A stretch of DNA of 64,000 nt from Bacillota bacterium (GTDB taxonomy: Bacteria; Bacillota; Clostridia; Oscillospirales; Ruminococcaceae): NCBI GenBank assembly GCA_023460035.1, contig JAEWRN010000024.1:1-64000 (forward strand), in the 5' to 3' direction. Position numbers and translations under genes: made by a program. Positions within the stretch are counted from its first letter, which is position 1, and each line of letters opens with the position of its first letter. Shown here one piece after another: positions 8,157-17,082 of the stretch. The notes below the pieces were generated by a model. The model had not been told where the DNA came from, made no database searches, and was given only the letters and a program-made list of their open reading frames with translations.

Positions 8157-8618
8157 ATGGGTGATGACGTTCATATGGAAATATCCATACCAACAGATGA
8201 TGATGGATATATTTTATTAAAATGTTCTCATTGCGGCATATTTTTTAAAGCTACCCCTTTTGATATCAAAGATGATGCGTTGTTAAGCCTTTACTGCCCA
8301 AGCTGCGGCCTGACTAGTGACAACTATCTAACTGATGATGTAATAGAATTGGCAATGATAAAGGCTAAGAATGTTGCGATGGATATGATTCATGATACCT
8401 TCAAAAAAATGGAAAGAGAATTTTCAAAAGGCCCTTTGACCGTTACGGCTGGAAAAAGACCAACGCCAGAACCAGAAAACCCAATTCGTTCTGGAATTGA
8501 AGCGTTAGAAATTGTAAGTTTCCCTTGTTGCAACCGCAAAGCCAAAATAAAGCCTATATTAAAGATGACGGGTTGTTATTGCCCGTTTTGTGGGGTAAAA
8601 AACTATGAATTTGAATAG
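8157..8618 (+). CDS. Double zinc-ribbon protein of unknown function (AT-rich island)
   Basis: A 153-residue protein with two cysteine clusters: CSHC at residues 23-26 with CPSC at 47-50, and a C-terminal set CC, then CYCPFC near the end. Each looks like a zinc ribbon. The middle (about 65-110) is helical and charged. Its coding sequence is about 38% GC against roughly 60-65% on both sides, so it looks recently transferred. The next gene starts 14 bases before its stop, so the two are co-translated. No known function; zinc ribbons usually bind nucleic acid or proteins. Confidence 0.75.
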   Translation: MGDDVHMEISIPTDDDGYILLKCSHCGIFFKATPFDIKDDALLSLYCPSCGLTSDNYLTDDVIELAMIKAKNVAMDMIHDTFKKMEREFSKGPLTVTAGKRPTPEPENPIRSGIEALEIVSFPCCNRKAKIKPILKMTGCYCPFCGVKNYEFE

Positions 8619-9402
8619 AATTGAATTAAAAAAAACAATGTATGATTTTAATCGGACGTCCAATCGTTTATTACAGGCGGATTTTAGAGACTACGCTGAT
8701 GTACTGTCAAAATTCATCTCATTCATCCGCGAACATGAAATTATATTAGATTATGTTTCCAGTTGCGGAGAATGTGACCAAAATATTGAGCAGGAAGTCC
8801 GTAAAGTTTTTTCTTCATATGGAAGAGACATTTTTACCTTGGGCAACTCTGAAATTGAGGAAGTAAGAAATATATATGCCATTTTAAGTTATATTGCTAA
8901 TAAAAAATTTTTGATTCATTATCAAATAGGTATTGGATATTCTAGGTCACGTAATTATCAAGATGTAATCAAAGGTTTTAATGACCGTTTCGTTATGGTT
9001 TTAATCCGCCACATTGAAGGCTACTTAACTAAAGTAGGAATAGAAATGGGGTTGGATGATAAGGCCATGTTTTCTATAACCACAAATGGGCCAAATGCAC
9101 AGGTTAACATTGCAAATGATAATTCTATTCTTCATGCCACAATGCATAATGGTGTTGACACAGCACAACTTTTAGCGTTAATTGAAGGGGTAAAGCAGAA
9201 AGCTGAAGCTTTATCTGATGATGATAAAGAAACTGTTTCTAATTGTTTAGATGTTATTAATCAGGAATTACGCACCGAAAAGCCCCGAAAGAGCTTTCTG
9301 AAATCTGCTATTTCAGGTATTAGCGCAGTAAAAGGAACTGCTGAATTTATGGCCGCAGTAGCAGCGCTTATCCAGTTTTTACAAACAATTCTTGCAAAAT
9401 AA
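8605..9402 (+). CDS. Unknown protein with C-terminal hydrophobic tail, partner of the zinc-ribbon protein
   Basis: A 265-residue AT-rich gene overlapping the previous stop by 14 bases. The N-terminal 150 residues are helical without a recognised catalytic motif. A middle NGPNAQVNIANDNS stretch is followed by a helical LSDDDKETVSN segment and a C-terminal hydrophobic end (AAVAALIQFLQTILAK) that could be one membrane helix. From memory, a similar asparagine-rich strand followed by helices and a hydrophobic tail occurs at the ends of assorted bacterial proteins linked to phage defence; this was not checked. With the zinc-ribbon partner it could be a two-component effector system. No function is assigned. 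Confidence 0.75.
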   Translation: MNLNRIELKKTMYDFNRTSNRLLQADFRDYADVLSKFISFIREHEIILDYVSSCGECDQNIEQEVRKVFSSYGRDIFTLGNSEIEEVRNIYAILSYIANKKFLIHYQIGIGYSRSRNYQDVIKGFNDRFVMVLIRHIEGYLTKVGIEMGLDDKAMFSITTNGPNAQVNIANDNSILHATMHNGVDTAQLLALIEGVKQKAEALSDDDKETVSNCLDVINQELRTEKPRKSFLKSAISGISAVKGTAEFMAAVAALIQFLQTILAK

Positions 9403-9410
9403 ATTATTAA

Positions 9411-9455
9411 AAAAGCTCTGTAACGGGAAATGTTTCCGTTACAGAGCTTTTTATA
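9411..9455 (+). terminator. Terminator of the AT-rich pair
   Basis: Stem AAAAGCTCTGTAACGGGAAA (9411-9430) pairs with 9433-9452 (one bulge) around TG and ends in TTTTTAT. It marks the right border of the low-GC island. Confidence 0.85.
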
Positions 9456-9517
9456 GTTCAATAAAATTATAGTTTTTTCCCTCGGGGCGGGCTGTTTTAC
9501 TTTTTATCTTTTGCCAC

Positions 9518-10924
9518 TCACAGGCTGCCCTGTGCTTTGGGCCTAAAATTGAACTTTGCGGGGTCCAGCCCGGTGCGCCGGCGCCAGCCGCCAAACCGGT
9601 AGTAGATGACAAACAGCACGCTGGTCACCACCCAGCTTAACGGGTAGCTGACCAAAACGGTCGTCAGGCTGTGGTTTTGCGGCAGCGCCACAGCGATCCA
9701 CACCAAACGCAGCACGCACACGCCGCCCGCCGTCATCAGCATAGGCGGCAGCGATTCGCCGCAACCGCGAATGACCGCGGCAAAAATTTCAATGCAGACA
9801 TAGGTCAAATAATACGGGGCCATCATCAGCGCAATGCCCTCGCCAATTTGCAGCACGGCGGCATCGCTGGTAAAAATGCCAAGCAGCGGCGCGCGGAAGC
9901 TGCACACCAGCACACTCAGCAGTGCCGCGGTGCCGCTGGCAAGGCCAAGGCCCACCCAGGCACTTTTTTTCACCCGCTCCAGCTGGCCCGCGCCAAAATT
10001 CTGGCCCGCAAAGGTGCTGACCGAAATGCCAAACGCGCCCATAATCATCCAAAACATGCCGTCCACCTTGCCATACGCCGTCCACGCGGCGCTGGCGTCG
10101 GTGCCAAAGCTGTTGATGCAGGCCTGAATAATGATGTTGGCAATCGCGTACATGTTGGATTGCAGCCCGGCGGGCAGGCCCACCTTTAACACGGCGGCCA
10201 GCTGCTTGCCGGAAAACCGCAGCCGGCGCCATTCAAACCGAATCGCGTCCTCGCGCTTTGCAAGCGACAATATGGTCAGCACGGCGGCAAGGGTCTGCGA
10301 CAAAATGGTCGCCAGCGCGGCGCCTGCAACCCCCATGCCAAAGCCCGCCACCAAAAGCAGGTCCAGCGCGATGTTGACAAGGCAGGCCGTGATTAAAAAG
10401 TACAGCGGGCGGCGGGTGTCCCCCACCGCGCGCAGCACACCGGAGCCCATATTATAAAGGAAAGAGGGCGCAAGCCCCAGCAGAATGATGTTCAAATAGC
10501 TTTGCGCGTGAGGCAACACATCGGCCGGGGTATCCATTGCGCGCAGCGCCGGGCTGGCAAACAGCAGCCCCAGCACCGTCATACCCACACCCGCCACTGC
10601 GGCCAGTGCCAGCGAGGTGTGCACCGCACGGCGCACCCCGGCGCGGCGCTTTGCGCCCGCCAGCTGGGCAATGACCACCGTCGTGCCGGCAGACAGCCCC
10701 ACAAACAGGTTGACGATCAGGTTAATTAAGGTACCGGTGGTACCGCCCACCGCGGCCAGCGCCTGTTTGCCCACAAACTGCCCCACAATCATCGCGTCGG
10801 CGGTGTTGTAAAGCTGCTGAAAAAAGGTCCCCAGTAAAATGGGGAAAAAGAACGCCAGCATCTGTTTCCAGATGACACCCTGCGTAATGGCCACCGTGCG
10901 GGTGCGCGGCGCTTTGTATTTCAT
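9518..10924 (-). CDS. MATE family efflux transporter
   Basis: A 468-residue, 12-helix exporter of the multidrug and toxic compound extrusion family. It opens with the typical IWKQMLAFFFPILLGTFFQQ helix and TADAMIVGQFVGKQALAAVG, and shows the internal repeat of two six-helix halves. Such pumps use Na+ or H+ gradients to export drugs or metabolites. GAGGG lies before ATG 10924. It is transcribed alone, divergently from the maltodextrin regulator. The substrate cannot be told from sequence. Confidence 0.92.
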   Translation of the reverse strand: MKYKAPRTRTVAITQGVIWKQMLAFFFPILLGTFFQQLYNTADAMIVGQFVGKQALAAVGGTTGTLINLIVNLFVGLSAGTTVVIAQLAGAKRRAGVRRAVHTSLALAAVAGVGMTVLGLLFASPALRAMDTPADVLPHAQSYLNIILLGLAPSFLYNMGSGVLRAVGDTRRPLYFLITACLVNIALDLLLVAGFGMGVAGAALATILSQTLAAVLTILSLAKREDAIRFEWRRLRFSGKQLAAVLKVGLPAGLQSNMYAIANIIIQACINSFGTDASAAWTAYGKVDGMFWMIMGAFGISVSTFAGQNFGAGQLERVKKSAWVGLGLASGTAALLSVLVCSFRAPLLGIFTSDAAVLQIGEGIALMMAPYYLTYVCIEIFAAVIRGCGESLPPMLMTAGGVCVLRLVWIAVALPQNHSLTTVLVSYPLSWVVTSVLFVIYYRFGGWRRRTGLDPAKFNFRPKAQGSL

Positions 10925-11143
10925 GTTCTGTTGCCCTCCTGTGGCATGCCGTGCGACTTCATTTCGGCATTACGAAGGGGGAGTATAACACAGACAAATT
11001 GCAATGTCCATGCTATTTTTAAACTATTTTTCGTGTTGGGTGGCACTTTTGGAAATTGTCATTTTTCTTCCATAATTTGGGCGCATTTTGCACAAAAAAT
11101 CACGCGCTGGCACAGCTGTTTTGACAAATTTGCGGGCAACCTG

Positions 11144-11172
11144 TTGACTTCAGAATTTGCCAGATTTATAAT
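11144..11172 (+). promoter_or_regulatory. Promoter of the maltodextrin operon regulator
   Basis: TTGACT (11144-11149) and TATAAT (11167-11172) are exactly 17 bp apart. The rest of the 308-bp gap back to the MATE gene (10925-11143) is AT-rich and shows no other feature I can support. Confidence 0.85.
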
Positions 11173-11179
11173 GAAGGTG

Positions 11180-11206
11180 TTGGAAACGTTTCCGGTAGCG
11201 TTTCCG
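11180..11206. promoter_or_regulatory. LacI/cre-type operator pair at the transcription start
   Basis: GGAAACGTTTCC (11182-11193) is a perfect palindrome just after the predicted start site, followed by a second half-similar site GCGTTTCCGG (11199-11208). With TT before it, the first site fits the CcpA cre consensus at all but the last position. It is well placed to repress initiation, by the adjacent LacI protein, by CcpA, or both. Confidence 0.7.
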
Positions 11207-11232
11207 GTAATAGAAACCAGGGAGCCAGCCAC

Positions 11233-12237
11233 ATGACGATCAAAGATATCGCCCGCAAAGCGGGCTGTGCCGTTTCCACCGTATCCCGCGCACTGAACGA
11301 CCACCCCGATGTGTCGGAAGAGACCAAGCAGCGGGTACGCGAAATTGTTGCCGAATGCGGCTTTGTACCAAACTCAAACGCCCGGCAGCTAAAGGCCCAG
11401 CACCGCAAAAGTATCTGCGTCGTGGTAAAAGGCACGGCCAACCTGTTTTTTGAGGGTATTCTGGAACGCATGCAGTCGCAGATTGCAAGCGAGGGCTATG
11501 CCGCAGAGGTACATTATATTGATGAGGACGCGAACGAGGTATTGACCGGCGCACAGCTTGCGCGGGAGCAAAAACCGGCGGGCATCATTTTCCTTGGCGG
11601 CAACATTGAATACTTTGAAAAAGATTTTCACGACATTTCGGTGCCCTGCGTGCTGACTTCGTCGCTGTTTCGCGGGCTGCTGTACCCCAACCTCTCGCAG
11701 GTGGGTGTCGATGACCGGCAGGCCGGGGGCGAAGCGTTTCGCTATCTTGCAAAAAACGGGCACAACAACATCGGCATCATTGGCGGCGACCGCAAGCTGT
11801 CTTACATCAGCCGCCTGCGGTACGAGGGCTTTACCGAAGCCGCCGCCAAAGCCGGTGCCCCGTTTGACGAGGGCCATTACCAAACTTCTTCCTTTCGCAT
11901 TCAGTCGGGCTACAAGGCAATGAAAAAGCTGCTGGCCCGTGACCGCACACTGAGCGCGGTTTTCTGCATGTCCGACCTGATTGCCATTGGCGCCATGCGC
12001 GCCGTGCATGAGGAGGGGCTGCGGGTACCGCAGGATATTTCGTTTTTAGGGTTTGATGGTATCCCCCTTGTGGATTACTGCATCCCCAGCCTTTCCAGCC
12101 TGCGGCAGCCGCAGGAGGAAATGGCCGACACCAGCGTTTCGCTGCTGCTGCGCCAAATCGAGCACAGCGACCCGCCGGGCAACCTTGCGCTGGAGGCCAC
12201 ACTGGCCGAAGGCGAAAGCACCCTATCCCTGTGTTGA
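11233..12237 (+). CDS. LacI family regulator of maltodextrin genes
   Basis: A 334-residue regulator. The N-terminal helix-turn-helix and hinge (TIKDIARKAGCAVSTVSRAL) are at residues 2-21 and a periplasmic-binding-protein-like sensor domain fills the rest (FLGFDGIPLVDYCIPSLSS near 275). It probably senses maltose or maltodextrins because a binding protein, two permeases, malQ and glycogen phosphorylase follow on the same strand. A palindromic operator at its own start site suggests autorepression. ATG 11233 follows GGGAG. Confidence 0.9.
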   Translation: MTIKDIARKAGCAVSTVSRALNDHPDVSEETKQRVREIVAECGFVPNSNARQLKAQHRKSICVVVKGTANLFFEGILERMQSQIASEGYAAEVHYIDEDANEVLTGAQLAREQKPAGIIFLGGNIEYFEKDFHDISVPCVLTSSLFRGLLYPNLSQVGVDDRQAGGEAFRYLAKNGHNNIGIIGGDRKLSYISRLRYEGFTEAAAKAGAPFDEGHYQTSSFRIQSGYKAMKKLLARDRTLSAVFCMSDLIAIGAMRAVHEEGLRVPQDISFLGFDGIPLVDYCIPSLSSLRQPQEEMADTSVSLLLRQIEHSDPPGNLALEATLAEGESTLSLC

Positions 12238-12294
12238 GCCGGGGGACGCCCCGGTTTGCATAAAAGACGAATTTAAAAAAGGAGAGAAACATTT

Positions 12295-13623
12295 ATGAAA
12301 AAGGCACTTTCTATCGTGCTCACGCTTGCTATGGCGGCTTCGATGGCAGCCTGCGGCGGGGCCACCTCGTCGTCCAGCGCCGCAGCGTCCACCCCTGCAA
12401 GCTCGTCTGCAAGCGGCGCGACTGGCTCTGTGTATTACCTGAACTTCAAGCCCGAGCAGGCGGACCAGTGGGTCGCGCTGGCAAAACAGTACACCGATGA
12501 GACCGGTGTGCCGGTCAACGTGGTCACCGCTGCTTCCGGCACTTACGAGTCCACCCTGACCGCCGAGATGGCCAAAACCGAGGCCCCGACGCTGTTTCAG
12601 GTAAACGGCCCGGTTGGCCTGTCCCGCTGGAAGGATTACTGCTATGATTTGTCGAAGAGCGATGTGTACAGCCAGCTGACCAGCGACAGTTTTACTGTAA
12701 AAGATGGCGACAAGATTGACGGCATTGCCTATGTCATCGAGACTTACGGCATCATTTACAACAAAGCACTGCTGCAAAAAGCGGGCTACACCGCCGACGA
12801 CATTAAGAGCTTTGCCGACCTGAAAAAGGTTGCCGACGACATTCAGGCCCGCAAGGCCGAGCTGGGTGTTGAGGGTGCATTCGCCTCTGCCGGCATGGAT
12901 TCGTCTTCTGACTGGCGTTTCAAGACCCACCTTGCCAACCTGCCCATCTACTATGAGTACAAGGCGGACGGCATCACCTCGACCGACGCGATTAAGGGCA
13001 CCTACCTTGATAACTACAAGAACATCTGGGATTTGTACATCACCGATGCCACCTGCGAGCCGGCGCTGCTGTCCAGCAAAACCGGTGACGACGCAGCCGC
13101 TGAGTTTGCAACCGGCGCCGCCGTGTTCTACCAGAACGGCACCTGGGCTTACGACCAGATTAAAGGCTACGACGTAGCGGACGATGACATTGGCATGCTG
13201 CCCATCTACATCGGCGCCCCCGGCGAAGAGAAGCAGGGCCTGTGCACCGGTTCTGAAAACTACTGGTGTGTCAACTCGAAAGCTTCGCCCGAAGATATCC
13301 AGGCTACTTTGGACTTCATGAACTGGTGTGTCACCAGCGACGCCGGCAAAGCCGCGTTGAAGGACATGGGCTTTGTGTGCCCGTTCAAAGGCTTTACCGA
13401 TGAATTTCTGCCTGACAACCCGCTGATCCGTGCTGCAAACGAGTACGTTGCCAACGGCTACACCCCGGTCGACTGGTGCTTCACCACCATGCCGTCGGAA
13501 GACTGGAAGAACGGCGTTGGCTCGGCACTGTTGGAGTATGCGCAGGGCACCGGCAACTGGGATGCGGTCAAGACCGCGTTTGTTGACGGCTGGGCCACTG
13601 AAATGGCCGCTGCCAACAGCTAA
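12295..13623 (+). CDS. Sugar ABC transporter substrate-binding lipoprotein (maltodextrin type)
   Basis: A 442-residue extracellular binding protein. The signal peptide (MKKALSIVLTLAMAASMAAC) ends in a lipobox with Cys20, so it is anchored to the outer face of the membrane. A Ser/Ala-rich linker covers about residues 24-45, then the two-lobed family 1 binding fold follows. AGGAGAG precedes ATG 12295. It lies in the maltodextrin operon, so malto-oligosaccharides are the likely ligand. A hairpin after the gene probably raises its level over the permeases. Confidence 0.9.
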   Translation: MKKALSIVLTLAMAASMAACGGATSSSSAAASTPASSSASGATGSVYYLNFKPEQADQWVALAKQYTDETGVPVNVVTAASGTYESTLTAEMAKTEAPTLFQVNGPVGLSRWKDYCYDLSKSDVYSQLTSDSFTVKDGDKIDGIAYVIETYGIIYNKALLQKAGYTADDIKSFADLKKVADDIQARKAELGVEGAFASAGMDSSSDWRFKTHLANLPIYYEYKADGITSTDAIKGTYLDNYKNIWDLYITDATCEPALLSSKTGDDAAAEFATGAAVFYQNGTWAYDQIKGYDVADDDIGMLPIYIGAPGEEKQGLCTGSENYWCVNSKASPEDIQATLDFMNWCVTSDAGKAALKDMGFVCPFKGFTDEFLPDNPLIRAANEYVANGYTPVDWCFTTMPSEDWKNGVGSALLEYAQGTGNWDAVKTAFVDGWATEMAAANS

Positions 13624-13652
13624 TTAAACCTTCTGTTTTCCTTTTCGCACGA

Positions 13653-13690
13653 CCGGGCGGGCAGTTCACTTGCCCGCCCGGTTTTGTCTT
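13653..13690 (+). terminator. Partial terminator between binding protein and permeases
   Basis: CCGGGCGGGCA (13653-13663) pairs with TGCCCGCCCGG (13671-13681), followed by TTTTGTCTTTTG. It lies inside the operon, a common way of making more binding protein than permease. The rest of the 248-bp gap up to 13872 is pyrimidine-rich and then GC-rich with no gene. Confidence 0.8.
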
Positions 13691-13871
13691 TTGTTTTTCT
13701 CTCTTTTCTTTTTTGTTTCTCTGTTTTATCATAGGGGCAGCGGCGGCAAACCGCCGCCCGCCCGTATTCTGCCCGGGCATGGCCGGCCCCCACCGCCACG
13801 CCCGCAATCGTGCAGCTACTTGTATGGTGACGGTCGCAGGGGGCCCGCCGCACCGGAGCAAAGGAGTGCTT

Positions 13872-14717
13872 ATGCAAAAGTCGATCAAAAAATACTGGCC
13901 CATTTTTGTGTTGCCAACCCTGGTCGCCTTCTTCATCGGCTTTATTGCGCCATTTTTCACCGGTGTGTGGCTGTCGTTCACCAAGTTCACCGGCACCATT
14001 CTGGACGCAAAATGGGTCGGGCTGGACAACTACGCAAAAATATGGGGCGACGCCACCTTTTTGCACTCGCTGTGGTTTACGGCGGCTTTTACCGTCGCCA
14101 CCGTTATTTTAATCAACGTGCTGGCCTACGCGGTGGCGCTGCTGCTGACCCGCGGGTTTCGCGGCACCAACATCTTTCGCACCGTGTTCTTTTTGCCAAA
14201 CCTGATTGGCGGCATTATTTTGGGCTACATCTGGCAGCTGATTTTCAACGGCATTCTGTCTAACTTTGGCCGCACACTGACCTACAGCTCTACCTACGGG
14301 TTTTGGGGGCTGGTCATTTTAATGTGCTGGCAGCAGATTGGTTATATGATGATCATCTACATCGCCGGGCTGCAGGCTATCCCCGGTGATTTGTACGAGG
14401 CCGCGCGCATCGACGGCGCCACCGGCCGGCAGACGCTGTTTCGCATCACGCTGCCGATGTCGATGCCGTCCATCACCATCTGCACCTTCCTCACCCTGAC
14501 CAACTCGTTTAAACTGTTCGACCAGAACCTCGCGCTGACTGCCGGGCAACCGTCCGACCAGACCGAAATGCTGGCGCTGAACATTTACAACACCTTCTAT
14601 GGCCGCACCGGCTGGGGCGGCGTTGGCCAGGCCAAGGCCGTCATCTTCTTCTTGCTGGTCGGCGCGCTGGCCGTAGCACAAAACCTGATTACCCGCAGAA
14701 AAGAGGTGCAGCAGTGA
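13872..14717 (+). CDS. Sugar ABC transporter permease (MalF type)
   Basis: A 281-residue inner-membrane permease with six predicted helices and the ATPase-contact EAA loop (YEAARIDGATG near residue 178). ATG 13872 follows AAGGAG; the longer upstream reading lacks an SD. Its stop overlaps the next permease start (TGATG). It forms the channel with that permease for sugar import; the ATPase is not encoded in the operon and must be supplied by a shared MsmK/MalK-type protein. Confidence 0.92.
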   Translation: MQKSIKKYWPIFVLPTLVAFFIGFIAPFFTGVWLSFTKFTGTILDAKWVGLDNYAKIWGDATFLHSLWFTAAFTVATVILINVLAYAVALLLTRGFRGTNIFRTVFFLPNLIGGIILGYIWQLIFNGILSNFGRTLTYSSTYGFWGLVILMCWQQIGYMMIIYIAGLQAIPGDLYEAARIDGATGRQTLFRITLPMSMPSITICTFLTLTNSFKLFDQNLALTAGQPSDQTEMLALNIYNTFYGRTGWGGVGQAKAVIFFLLVGALAVAQNLITRRKEVQQ

Positions 14718-15547
14718 TGAAAGCAAAACGCAGTATTCTGCCCACCATTTTATTTTCGCTGCTCAGCATCGCGTGGCTGTTCCCGGTGTTCGCCGTGCTC
14801 ATCAACTCGTTCAAGAAAAAGGCCTACATCAACCGCGACCCGTTTGCGCTGCCCACGGCAAAAACCTTTGTCGGGCTGGAAAACTATACCGAAGGCCTGC
14901 GCAAGACCCACTTTTTCGACGCGTTTGGGTACAGCCTGTTCATCACCGTCGCGTCGGTCGCGGTAATTTTGGTCTGCACCGCCATGTGTGCCTGGTACAT
15001 CAGCCGGGTGCCGAATGCCTTTACCAAGGGTGTTTACCTGCTGTGCCTGTTTGCGATGGTCGTGCCGTTTCAAATGGTCATGTACCCGCTGTCTAAAATT
15101 ACCGACATGCTGCATTTGGGCAACCCCATTGGCATTGTGCTGGTGTACCTTGGCTTTGGCGCCGGGCTTGCGGTGTTTATGTTTACCGGCTTCATGCGCG
15201 GCGTGCCCATTGAGGTGGAAGAGGCGGCGATGATTGACGGCTGCAACCCGCTGCAAACCTTTTTCAGGGTCGTGCTGCCGATGCTGAAACCCACGCTGAT
15301 CAGCGTTGCCATTCTGGAAGCCATGTGGATCTGGAACGACTACCTGCTGCCGGTGCTGGTGCTGGACCAGAAGAAGTACAAAACCATCCCAATGGTCATT
15401 CAGTACCTCAAGGGCGGCTATGGCTCGATTGACTGGGGTGCCATGATGGCAATGCTGGTATTTGCCATTGTGCCGATTATCGTGTTCTACATCTCGTGCC
15501 AGAAATATATCATCAAGGGCGTTGCTGCCGGGGCGGTGAAGGGATGA
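14717..15547 (+). CDS. Sugar ABC transporter permease (MalG type)
   Basis: A 276-residue six-helix permease of the MalG type with the EAA loop EEAAMIDGCNPLQTF near residue 170 and the usual ending SCQKYIIKGVAAGAVKG. Start ATG 14717 shares a base with the upstream stop; GTG 14714 is an alternative. The stop overlaps the malQ start (ATGA), so translation is coupled through three genes. Confidence 0.92.
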   Translation: MKAKRSILPTILFSLLSIAWLFPVFAVLINSFKKKAYINRDPFALPTAKTFVGLENYTEGLRKTHFFDAFGYSLFITVASVAVILVCTAMCAWYISRVPNAFTKGVYLLCLFAMVVPFQMVMYPLSKITDMLHLGNPIGIVLVYLGFGAGLAVFMFTGFMRGVPIEVEEAAMIDGCNPLQTFFRVVLPMLKPTLISVAILEAMWIWNDYLLPVLVLDQKKYKTIPMVIQYLKGGYGSIDWGAMMAMLVFAIVPIIVFYISCQKYIIKGVAAGAVKG

Positions 15548-17022
15548 AACGTGCGAGCGGCATTTTAATGCCGGTGTTTTCGCTGCCCTCGCCTTACGGC
15601 ATTGGCACGTTTGGCAAGGCGGCGTATGACTGGGTCGACTTTTTGGCCGATGCAAAACAAACTTACTGGCAGGTGCTGCCGCTGGGGCCCACCAGCTATG
15701 GCGACAGCCCTTACCAAAGCTTTTCGGCCTTTGCGGGCAACCCGTATTTTATTGACCCCGACCTTTTGGTAGCAGCGGGGCTGCTGACCACGCAAGAGTG
15801 TGTTGCCGCTGCCTGCGGCAACGACGCCAAAGTGGATTATGCCGCGCTGTACGAAACGCGGTTTGCGTTGCTGCAACAGGCGTTTGCCCGTTTTACCGAC
15901 GATACCGCGCTGGATGCGTTTTGGCACCGCCACAAAAGCTGGCTGGACGATTATGCGCTGTACACCGCCATTAAGGCGGCAAACGGCCAGCGCTCGTGGG
16001 CCGAATGGCCCGACGATGTGCGGCTGCGCCAGCCAAAAGCCCTTGAAAAGGCGCGCCGCACGCTGCTGCGCGAGCAGCGGTTTTGCGTGTTTTTGCAATA
16101 TCTGTTTTTTACCCAGTGGGACGCGCTGAAAACCTATGCCGAGGGCAAAGGGGTGCGCATCATTGGCGACATGCCCATTTATGTGGCGATGGATTCTGCC
16201 GACGTATGGGCAAACAGCGGTATTTTTCAGCTGGATGAAAACAACCTGCCCACCGAGGTTTCCGGCTGCCCGCCCGACGGGTTTTCGGCCGACGGCCAGC
16301 TGTGGGGCAACCCGCTCTACCGCTGGGATGTGTTGGCCCAAAACGGCTATGACTGGTGGATGCGTCGCCTTGCCGCAAGCTTTGAGCTGTTTGACACGGT
16401 GCGCATTGACCATTTTCGCGGGCTGGAAAGCTATTATGCCATCCCCTACGGCGCGCCCAACGCCCGCAACGGTCGCTGGCGCGAGGGGCCGGGGTTCGAC
16501 TTCATCCGCGCCATTCAAAAGCAGTTTCGCGGGCGGCAGATTATTGCCGAGGACCTGGGCTTTTTAACGCCCGGCGTGCGGCAGTTGCTGCGCCGCAGCG
16601 GCTACCCCGGCATGAAGGTGCTGCAATTTGCGTTTGACACGCGGGAGGAAAGCGACTATCTGCCGCACAACTACCAAAAAAACTGCGTGGTGTACACCGG
16701 CACCCACGACAACGACACGATGCTGGGCTGGCTGCAAACCGCCCGCCGCAGCGATGTGCGTTTTGCGCGGCGCTACCTTGACATTCACCACCGTGCAGGC
16801 GAGCAGTGGGCGTTTATTCGCGCCGCAATGGCCAGCGTGGCAGACCTTGCCGTCATCCCGATGCAGGACTACCTTGGCCTTGGCAGCGAAGCGCGCATCA
16901 ACACCCCGTCCACCCTGGGGGGCAACTGGGTGTGGCGCATGGCCCCCGGCGGCGCCAGCGAAACACTGGCCGCGCGCATTGCCGGGCTGTGCAGCCTGTT
17001 TGGCCGCGCCCCAAAGCCCTGA
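15544..17022 (+). CDS. malQ: 4-alpha-glucanotransferase (amylomaltase, GH77)
   Basis: A 492-residue GH77 enzyme that transfers alpha-1,4-glucan segments between maltodextrins and releases glucose. Family motifs are clear: GTFGKAAYDWVDFL near the N-terminus, YQSFSAFAGNPYFID, the catalytic aspartate region RIDHFRGLE, the acid/base region AEDLGFLTP, and THDNDTM. Length is typical for bacterial MalQ. ATG 15544 overlaps the permease stop. It acts in the cytoplasm on dextrins brought in by the adjacent importer and prepares longer chains for the phosphorylase that follows. Confidence 0.95.
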   Translation: MKRASGILMPVFSLPSPYGIGTFGKAAYDWVDFLADAKQTYWQVLPLGPTSYGDSPYQSFSAFAGNPYFIDPDLLVAAGLLTTQECVAAACGNDAKVDYAALYETRFALLQQAFARFTDDTALDAFWHRHKSWLDDYALYTAIKAANGQRSWAEWPDDVRLRQPKALEKARRTLLREQRFCVFLQYLFFTQWDALKTYAEGKGVRIIGDMPIYVAMDSADVWANSGIFQLDENNLPTEVSGCPPDGFSADGQLWGNPLYRWDVLAQNGYDWWMRRLAASFELFDTVRIDHFRGLESYYAIPYGAPNARNGRWREGPGFDFIRAIQKQFRGRQIIAEDLGFLTPGVRQLLRRSGYPGMKVLQFAFDTREESDYLPHNYQKNCVVYTGTHDNDTMLGWLQTARRSDVRFARRYLDIHHRAGEQWAFIRAAMASVADLAVIPMQDYLGLGSEARINTPSTLGGNWVWRMAPGGASETLAARIAGLCSLFGRAPKP

Positions 17023-17082
17023 CCGCCCAACAACACCCACCGACCGGCCGCCGTGCGGCCCTGCCCCAAGGAGGTACCCGTT

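Noticed and set aside
8157..9402. Toxin-antitoxin pair
   Set aside because: Both proteins are larger than usual toxins and antitoxins, and neither shows a known toxin fold or antitoxin DNA-binding domain; a defence-type or unknown pair is stated instead.
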